From Pseudomonadota bacterium (lineage in GTDB: Bacteria > Myxococcota_A > Polyangia > Haliangiales > Haliangiaceae), in assembly GCA_023430775.1 (NCBI GenBank), contig JAEYYY010000094.1, positions 1 through 25,394 of the forward strand: 25,394 nt of DNA, in the 5' to 3' direction. Both the position numbers and the translations under genes were made by a program. Of the stretch, positions 20,045 to 25,394 are shown one piece after another. Under the pieces are notes generated by a model. The model was not told the origin of the DNA, searched no databases, and saw only the letters and a program-made list of their open reading frames with translations. How positions within the stretch are numbered: the first letter of the stretch is position 1; every line of letters starts with the position of its first letter.

Positions 20045-20715
20045 ATGAGCTTCCAGCCCGGCGGTGCGGCAAGCGTGGTGGTGTTCGTGGCGATGGCGAT
20101 CGCGATGGTCGCCGTGATCGTGGTGGCGATGCGGCGCGGGGGCGCCGGGCCGGCCCACTACCTCGCGGTGTTAGGTGGTATGGTCGCGTTCGTGGCGGTG
20201 GTGGCGAGTGGAGCGCCGGCCGCGCGGCCGCTGCCCGTGGTGCCGCTGCTGTTCGCAGGCGTGCTGATCGGTGCGATCGCCTTCGCGCTGTCATCGATCG
20301 GCCGCCGGCTGGCGGCGACCAGCTCCCTCGCGATCCTGGTCGGCGTCCAGGCGTTCCGGCTACCGCTCGAGCTCGTGCTTCACGACTGGGCGAGCACCGG
20401 CACGATCCCCGAGACCATGACGTGGACGGGACAGAACTTCGACATCGTGGCCGGGGCGCTCGCGCTGATCGCCGCCCTCTCGTGCGGCGAGCGCGTGCGG
20501 TGGCCTGGATCGCACAGCTCGTCGGCGTGGTGCTGCTCGCCAACGTGATGCGCGTCGTCGTGATGTCGTCACCGCTACCGTTCGCGTGGCAGGTCGAGCC
20601 ACCGCTGCGGTTGATCGAAGAGTTACCGTACGCGTTGATCGGCCCGCTGTTCGTCGCGCCCGCCGTCGCCGCGCACGTCATCGCGATCCGCCAGTTGTCG
20701 CGCCGCCAACGTTGA
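20045..20715 (+). pseudogene. Integral membrane protein gene with an apparent frameshift
   Basis: Frame 2 from the ATG at 20045 encodes membrane helices (VVVFVAMAIAMVAVIVVAM, PLPVVPLLFAGVLIGAIAFA) and the segment FRLPLELVLHDWASTGTIPE...TGQNFDIVAGALALIAAL, then runs into an unrelated tail and stops at 20548. Frame 1 continues the protein from about 20480 with AVAWIAQLVGVVLLANVMRV, SSPLPFAWQVEPPLRLIEEL and a final helix, stopping at 20715. The joined product, about 220 residues, resembles a family of uncharacterised 6-7 helix membrane proteins. The shift fits one lost base (or two gained) near 20475-20500. An ATG at 20548 overlaps the first stop (TGATG), so reinitiation might make a fragment. 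A sequencing error is also possible. Confidence 0.75.
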
Positions 20716-20781
20716 ACGTGCTCCGACGACACGCGCGAAAATGCCGAGCGCGTGGCATCGCGACTGCATCGCGACATCGCC

Positions 20782-22077
20782 ATGCGCTGGACTTGCTTGC
20801 TCGCTCTCGCCGCCTGTGCCGTGCCCGAGCCCGACACCGGCGTGGCGGAATCGCAGATCGCGAACAACCAACCGTTCGCAAACCCGCTCGGCGCCGCCAC
20901 CACGTTCTCGACCGCCGGCGCGATCGACACCACGAGCACGTTCTACGACGAGCTCGGCACCAACGGCCGCGACTGCGGGACGTGCCACCAGGCATCACAG
21001 GGCTGGTCGATCTCGGCCGAGGGCGCACGCGAGCGGTTCCGCCGCACCAACGGGCGCGATCCATTGTTCCGGCCGGTCGACGGTGCGGTGTCGCCGGACG
21101 CCGATCTGTCGACCCGCGCCGCGCAGCTGGCGGCGTACAAGCTGCTGCTCGATCGCGGCGTGTTCCGGGTCGGCATCGCGATGCCCGCCGATGCCGAATT
21201 CGAGCTGGTCGGCATCGAGGATCCGTACGGCCACGCGAGCGCGACGGAGCTGTCGCTGTTCCGGCGGCCGCTGCCGTCCGCGAACCTCGCGTTCATCCCG
21301 GCGGTGATGTGGGACGGCCGCGTCGCCAACGTCGACATCCACAGCGCGTTGCTCGATCAGGCCAACGGTGCCTCGCTCGGTCACGCGCAGGCGGCGGGTC
21401 CGATCGAGATGGAGCTGCGCGAGGAGATCGTCGACTTCGAGAGCTCGCTGTACACCGCGCAGCTCGAGACCATCGCGGGCCGGCTCGACGAGGACGGCGC
21501 CCACGGCGGTGCCGAGTGGCTCGCCAGCCAGCCGATGGAGGCGGCGCCGTTCAATTGCTTCAGCGCCTGGGCGAATAGTCCGGATCCGAAGCGCCGCGCG
21601 ATCGCGCGAGGGCAGGAGCTGTTCAACACCAAGCTGCGCCCCGACGGGCGTGGGCCATGCCGCGGCTGTCACTCGGTCGCGAACGTCGGAACCAGCGCAA
21701 GCGGGCTGTTCGCCGATATCGGCGTGTCGGCGGCGCCGAAGCCGAGCCGTCGCCACCTGACCACCCGCGATCTGTTCCGGCGTCCCGCGGCGGAGGTCGT
21801 TCCGTTCGAGCTGCCGATCTATCGGCTGCGCAACAAGGTCACCGGCGAGATCCGGCGGACCACCGATCCGGGGCGCGCGTTGATCACCGGCAAGTGGAGC
21901 GACGTCGATCGCTTCAAGGTGCCGCAGCTGCGCGCGCTCGCGGCGCGGGCGCCGTACTTCCACAACGGCAGCGCGGCGACGCTGCGCGATGTCGTCATCC
22001 ACTACGAGAAGGCGCTCGGCTTCCAGTTCACCGAGCTCGAGCGCTTCGACCTCGTCGCGTTCCTGTCGGCGCTCTGA
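20782..22077 (+). CDS. Di-haem cytochrome c peroxidase/MauG-like lipoprotein
   Basis: From the ATG at 20782 the protein has 431 residues and starts with a short lipoprotein signal, MRWTCLLALAAC (Cys12). A GTG ten codons upstream is the alternative start. Two c-type haem motifs are present: CGTCH at 65-69 and CRGCH at 293-297. Further family features are FIPAVMWDGRVANVDIHSAL, FNCFSAWANSPDPKRRAIARGQELF and the C-terminal KVPQLRALAARAPYFHNGS with ATLRDVVIHY. This is the layout of the bacterial di-haem cytochrome c peroxidase/MauG superfamily. Members either reduce peroxide or oxidise protein or small-molecule substrates in the periplasm. Which reaction applies here cannot be read from the sequence. 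It has no cytochrome partner nearby. Confidence 0.9.
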   Translation: MRWTCLLALAACAVPEPDTGVAESQIANNQPFANPLGAATTFSTAGAIDTTSTFYDELGTNGRDCGTCHQASQGWSISAEGARERFRRTNGRDPLFRPVDGAVSPDADLSTRAAQLAAYKLLLDRGVFRVGIAMPADAEFELVGIEDPYGHASATELSLFRRPLPSANLAFIPAVMWDGRVANVDIHSALLDQANGASLGHAQAAGPIEMELREEIVDFESSLYTAQLETIAGRLDEDGAHGGAEWLASQPMEAAPFNCFSAWANSPDPKRRAIARGQELFNTKLRPDGRGPCRGCHSVANVGTSASGLFADIGVSAAPKPSRRHLTTRDLFRRPAAEVVPFELPIYRLRNKVTGEIRRTTDPGRALITGKWSDVDRFKVPQLRALAARAPYFHNGSAATLRDVVIHYEKALGFQFTELERFDLVAFLSAL

Positions 22078-22083
22078 CCGCGG

Positions 22084-22878
22084 TCACTTCATGCCGGAGA
22101 GCGCGTCGCGCGCGTCACCCGCGCGGCTGCCCTTCGGATACTTGTCGACCAGCTCCTTGAACGTGTTCTTCGCGCGGTCGGGCATCGCCACCGCGACGTA
22201 CGCGCGACCGAGCAGCCACAGCGCTTCCTCGTCGTAACCGACGCCGCGATAGCGCTCGAGCAAGCGGCGGAGGCGCAGCACGGTGGCCATCGGCTTGCCG
22301 CGATCCCAGTAGTAGCGCGCGACGTACCACTCGTGATCGGCGAGCCGCTTGCCGACCTTGACCAGGATCTCCTTCGCCTGCTTGCGGTACGGCGAGTCCG
22401 GGTACTTGTCGAGGAAGCTCTTGAGCTCGTTCGCGGCGTCCTCGGTGGACGACTGGTCCTTCTCGAACGACGGCGGGAACATCCAGAAGTCACCGGGCAG
22501 CTGCTTGTAGTACGCCTCGCCGATCCGGTACGAGGCATAGCCGTTGGCGACCATCTCGTGGGTCGGGTGAAACTTGATGAACAGGCGGTACGAGTCGATC
22601 GCCTCGAGGTACTGCTCGGCGCCGAACTCGGCATCGGCGAGCCGGAGCTCGGCGAGCACCGCGTACTTGCTGTACGGGAACCGACTCTTGATGAAGCCGA
22701 AGTACTTGCTGGCCGCGATCCAGTCCTTCGACTCGAGCATCTTCAGGCCCTTGTCGTAGTTCTTCTGCGCCGAGACCGAGTACTCGACCGATCCCGAGCC
22801 GCTCTTGCCGCCACACGCGACCGCGACGACCAGCCCGGTGGCGATGGCGAATGAGATGAGCAAGGGCCTTAGGATCAT
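22084..22878 (-). CDS. bamD: Outer membrane protein assembly factor BamD
   Basis: The 264-residue protein carries a lipoprotein signal ending in VAVAC (Cys22) and TPR-like helical repeats. Signatures typical of BamD/YfiO are NYDKGLKMLESKDWIAASKYF, SRFPYSKYAVLAELRLADAEF, LEAIDSYRLFIKFHPTH, YRIGEAYYKQLP, LKSFLDKYPDSPYRKQAKE and HEWYVARYYWDRGKPMATV. The length fits the family. BamD is the essential lipoprotein of the BAM complex, which inserts beta-barrel proteins into the outer membrane. The stop lies 6 bases from the stop of the convergent di-haem protein gene. It diverges from the cysteine-rich lipoprotein gene across 126 bases. Confidence 0.93.
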   Translation of the reverse strand: MILRPLLISFAIATGLVVAVACGGKSGSGSVEYSVSAQKNYDKGLKMLESKDWIAASKYFGFIKSRFPYSKYAVLAELRLADAEFGAEQYLEAIDSYRLFIKFHPTHEMVANGYASYRIGEAYYKQLPGDFWMFPPSFEKDQSSTEDAANELKSFLDKYPDSPYRKQAKEILVKVGKRLADHEWYVARYYWDRGKPMATVLRLRRLLERYRGVGYDEEALWLLGRAYVAVAMPDRAKNTFKELVDKYPKGSRAGDARDALSGMK

Positions 22879-22907
22879 GGGGCTTTCTGGAAGGCTCGGG
22901 TGAAGGG

Positions 22908-22937
22908 GTGATACACCGGGCAGGTCGTCCGGATCAA
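22908..22937 (-). promoter_or_regulatory. Weak sigma70-like promoter candidate for bamD
   Basis: On the minus strand, TTGATC (22937-22932) and TATCAC (22913-22908) are separated by 18 bases and lie about 30 bases before the bamD ATG. Each hexamer matches the sigma70 consensus at four of six positions. In a high-GC genome this is only suggestive. Confidence 0.25.
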
Positions 22938-23004
22938 TGGCCAGGGCTCGACGTAGGAACTTCGACCGCTGGTCAGGCCGTGGCGTTGCCTGCGATAAGA
23001 AGCC

Positions 23005-23718
23005 ATGCGTTCACTAGGCTTAGCACTCGCCCTGGCGGCATGCGGGGGTGGCGGAAAGCAGCAGATCGCGATCGGCCCGCCGCCGATGAAGCTGACCAAG
23101 GGCGTGCTGACCGGAGCGACCTGCGAGGACAACGTCTGCAAGTGTCGCGATGGCGCCGAGGACGGCGGGGTCGGGTTCCCGCCCGACGGCCGCAAGCGCT
23201 TCGAGGTGCGGATGGAGAGCGCCTACGATCTGTGGGTCACGCTGCCGGGCACCACGCTCTACAAGAGCCCGGAGACCGCGGTCGCCTGCTTCTACGTCGA
23301 CATGGCGCCGGGCAAGCACCCGATCACCCTGCGCGCGTCGAACCCGGCGGGGGTGTCATTCGCCCTCGAGATCCACGAGCTCGGGACCGACACCAGGAGC
23401 TGGTACGACACCTTCGAGTTCAGCTGCGGTCACCCCGGCGTCTGCACGTTCGCGGAGCTCGACGACAAGAGCAAGCAGACCAAGGTCAAGCGCGGGCTCT
23501 ACGACGCGTGCGGCTCGACGAAGATCAAGAACGTGATCTGGGATCACGGCAAGGCGCCCGACGGTCAGGTGCCCAGCGAATTCGCGCTCCAGCTCGCGCT
23601 CGACGTCTACAAGTTCAAGCCGTGGAAGGCGCACGGCGAGCAGTGCGGCGAGGGCGCGGGGCGCGGGCCGAAGGAGGACAACCAGGAGACGTTTCCCGAC
23701 GAACCTGCTAGTCAGTAG
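23005..23718 (+). CDS. Cysteine-rich lipoprotein of unknown function
   Basis: The 237-residue protein begins with a very short lipoprotein signal, MRSLGLALALAAC (Cys13), followed by a Gly-rich spacer. The mature part contains spaced cysteines (CEDNVCKC, VACFYVD, CGHPGVC, YDACGST, EQCGEG) that could form disulfides. Its central section is beta-rich (DLWVTLPGTTLYKSPETAVACF, GKHPITLRASNPAGVSFALE) and resembles a jelly-roll or carbohydrate-binding sandwich in pattern, but no family was recognised. The C-terminus is charged. The sequence gataagaagcc before the ATG may act as ribosome binding site. The stop is only 6 bases before the mnmG start, so the two genes are probably cotranscribed although their functions seem unrelated. 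Confidence 0.82.
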   Translation: MRSLGLALALAACGGGGKQQIAIGPPPMKLTKGVLTGATCEDNVCKCRDGAEDGGVGFPPDGRKRFEVRMESAYDLWVTLPGTTLYKSPETAVACFYVDMAPGKHPITLRASNPAGVSFALEIHELGTDTRSWYDTFEFSCGHPGVCTFAELDDKSKQTKVKRGLYDACGSTKIKNVIWDHGKAPDGQVPSEFALQLALDVYKFKPWKAHGEQCGEGAGRGPKEDNQETFPDEPASQ

Positions 23719-23724
23719 GCCGTC

Positions 23725-25394
23725 GTGACGTACCAGTACCCAGATGCCTACGACGTGATCGTCGTCGGTGCCGGCCACGCCGGCTGCGAGGCCGCACTCG
23801 CGGCGGCGCGGATGGGTGCGCGCGTGCTGGTGCTGACCGGCTCGCTCGACATGGTCGCGCAGATGTCGTGCAACCCGGCGATCGGCGGCGTCGCGAAGGG
23901 CCACCTCGTCAAGGAGCTCGACGCGCTCGGCGGTGAGATGGCGAGCGTGATCGACGACACCGGCATCCAGTACCGCCGGCTCAACGCGTCGAAGGGACCG
24001 GCCGTGCGATCGACGCGCGCGCAGGCCGACAAGCGGCGCTATCGCGAGACCATGCGCGGGCGGCTCGAGCGCTGCGATCGACTCGCGCTGCGCCAGGGCG
24101 AGGTCGCGCAGCTCGGTTGCGAAGAGGTGACGGAGGTCCGGGCAGGCGAGACGATCACCCGGCGCGAGATCCGCGGCGTGGTCACCACGATGGGCGTTCG
24201 CTATGCCGCGCGCGCGGTCATCATGACCACCGGGACGTTCCTGCGCGGCAGCATCTTCGTCGGCGAGGCCCGCGCGTCGGGTGGTCGGGCAGGCGAGGCG
24301 CCGTCGGTGCACCTGTCGGGCTCGCTCGCCGAGCTGGGGTTCCCCCTCGCGCGCTTGAAGACGGGAACGCCGTGCCGCCTCGATCGCAAGACGATCGACG
24401 TCGCCGGCCTCGAGCTGCAGCCCGGTGACGATCCGCCGCCGATGTTTCGCTGGCGTCGCGATCGCTACGCGCCACCGCTGCCGCAGGTGCCGTGCTGGGT
24501 GACGTACACGAACGACAAGACGCACCAGGCCATCCGCGACAACCTTCACCGCTCTCCGCTCTATCGCAAAGAGATCGAGGGCACCGGGCCGCGCTACTGC
24601 CCGTCGATCGAGGACAAGATCGTCCGCTTCGCCGACAAGGATCGCCACCAGATCTATCTCGAGCCCGAGACCGTCGAGGGTGCGCTCGAGGGCAACGGCG
24701 AGGTCTATCCGAACGGCGTCTCGACCTCGCTGCCGTACGACGTCCAGCTCGCGTTCATCCGCACCATCCCGGGGCTCGAGCGCGCCGAGATGACGCGGCC
24801 GGGATATGCCGTCGAGTACGACTTCATCGATCCGCGCGAGGTGCTGCCGACGCTCGAGACGCGGCGCGTGCGCGGCCTCTATCACGCCGGCCAGATCAAC
24901 GGCACCAGCGGCTACGAAGAGGCCGCGATCCAGGGCCTGCTCGCCGGCATCAATGCCGCGAGCGGGCTGGGGTTCGGCGGGTGTGCACGCGAGCCCGTGA
25001 TCCTGCGCCGCGATCAGGGCTATGCCGGCGTGCTCGTCGACGATCTGGTGACGCGCGGCACCAAGGAGCCGTACCGGATGATGACGTCGCGCGCCGAGTT
25101 CCGGCTGCTGCTGCGCGAGGACAATGCCGCCGATCGCTTGATGCCGCTCGGCCGCAAGCTCGGCCTGATCGACGACGCGCGGTGGGCCGACTTCGAGGCG
25201 TGGCAGCGCGAGCTCGCCGCGGCGATGGAGCGCGCGAATTCCGCGTTCGTCACCGGCACGCCGGCGGTCAACGATCTGCTCGCCAGGCTCGGCAGCACAC
25301 CGATCGAGCATCGCCGGATCTCGCTCGCCGAGCTGTCGCGCCGGCCCGAGCTCGACTGGCGCGCGGTCGAGCAGGTCGCGATCACCGGCGGCGT
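23725..25394 (+). CDS. mnmG: tRNA uridine-5-carboxymethylaminomethyl modification enzyme MnmG (3' end outside window)
   Basis: The frame is open to the window edge and gives 556 residues of a protein usually about 620-630 long. The FAD-binding motif VVGAGHAGCEAALAAARMG (GxGxxG at residues 15-20) is at the N-terminus. The following are all MnmG/GidA signatures: NPAIGGVAKGHLVKELDALGG, KGPAVRSTRAQADKRRY, TGTFLRGSIFVGE, KTGTPCRL, CWVTYTNDKTH, PRYCPSIEDKIVRFADKDRH, YPNGVSTSLPYDVQ and GQINGTSGYEEAAIQGL. The enzyme works with MnmE to modify U34 of tRNAs reading split codon boxes. The part of the C-terminal domain that contacts MnmE is mostly cut off. Start: a GTG at 23725, 6 bases after the preceding stop, 12 codons before the FAD motif. 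Confidence 0.97.
   Translation, partial: MTYQYPDAYDVIVVGAGHAGCEAALAAARMGARVLVLTGSLDMVAQMSCNPAIGGVAKGHLVKELDALGGEMASVIDDTGIQYRRLNASKGPAVRSTRAQADKRRYRETMRGRLERCDRLALRQGEVAQLGCEEVTEVRAGETITRREIRGVVTTMGVRYAARAVIMTTGTFLRGSIFVGEARASGGRAGEAPSVHLSGSLAELGFPLARLKTGTPCRLDRKTIDVAGLELQPGDDPPPMFRWRRDRYAPPLPQVPCWVTYTNDKTHQAIRDNLHRSPLYRKEIEGTGPRYCPSIEDKIVRFADKDRHQIYLEPETVEGALEGNGEVYPNGVSTSLPYDVQLAFIRTIPGLERAEMTRPGYAVEYDFIDPREVLPTLETRRVRGLYHAGQINGTSGYEEAAIQGLLAGINAASGLGFGGCAREPVILRRDQGYAGVLVDDLVTRGTKEPYRMMTSRAEFRLLLREDNAADRLMPLGRKLGLIDDARWADFEAWQRELAAAMERANSAFVTGTPAVNDLLARLGSTPIEHRRISLAELSRRPELDWRAVEQVAITGG

Noticed and set aside
22956..22962. ggaactt as a sigma-E-type -35 element before the cysteine-rich lipoprotein gene
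   Set aside because: No TCTGA-like -10 occurs at the expected 16-17 base spacing, so the match is probably chance.
23356..25311. 651-residue - strand open frame opposite mnmG
   Set aside because: It is antisense to the unmistakable MnmG sequence and has the Arg/Ala/Asp-rich composition of a high-GC shadow frame.

Overview
The window is a high-GC bacterial chromosome segment. It is most likely from a myxobacterium or relative (Myxococcota, perhaps near Haliangium/Kofleriaceae). The evidence is the density of lipoproteins with short clear lipoboxes, a TIGR02996 'Myxococcales repeat-companion' type domain next to a WGR domain, an OmpA protein with thrombospondin type 3 repeats, and a prkA/yeaH/spoVR set. 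The species is inferred from style, not from a marker gene. No rRNA, tRNA, CRISPR array or insertion sequence was recognised. Coding density is very high and no gene-free stretch exceeds 300 bases; the longest is 259 bases at 18349-18607.

Region 1 (1-7722, + strand) is one tightly packed stress/sporulation signalling operon. It holds the 3' part of prkA, a 71-residue small protein, a DUF444 (YeaH/YhbH) VWA-like protein, a PAS-histidine kinase-receiver hybrid, spoVR and a PP2C phosphatase. The most striking object in the window is here. The spoVR reading frame is interrupted by an in-frame 405-residue intein (4855-6069). It has complete splicing motifs, two LAGLIDADG endonuclease motifs, a probable helix-turn-helix segment and a codon usage unlike its host gene. 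The two extein parts add up to a normal 500-residue SpoVR.

Region 2 (7724-10468, - strand) is a three-gene operon: two small lipoproteins, the first with an Ig-like/BIG2-like look, followed by a WGR/TIGR02996/leucine-rich protein. It converges on region 1 with a single base between stop codons. A Shewanella-like metallophosphoesterase lipoprotein (10552-11556) diverges from it.

Region 3 (11644-17193, - strand) is an envelope-energisation cluster: truD, a TolQ/ExbB proton channel, ExbD/TolR, a TonB-type protein, and a large OmpA/TSP3 outer-membrane protein. A ChaN/DUF399 lipoprotein (17236-18348) diverges from truD.

Region 4 (18608-25394) contains a TPR protein plus FKBP lipoprotein pair (- strand), a frameshifted membrane protein gene (+), a di-haem MauG/cytochrome c peroxidase-like lipoprotein (+), bamD (-), a cysteine-rich lipoprotein (+) and, 6 bases behind it, the 5' part of mnmG, cut by the window edge. 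Apart from prkA/spoVR signalling, the common theme is the cell envelope: at least eight genes carry lipoprotein signals and several belong to outer-membrane assembly or energisation.
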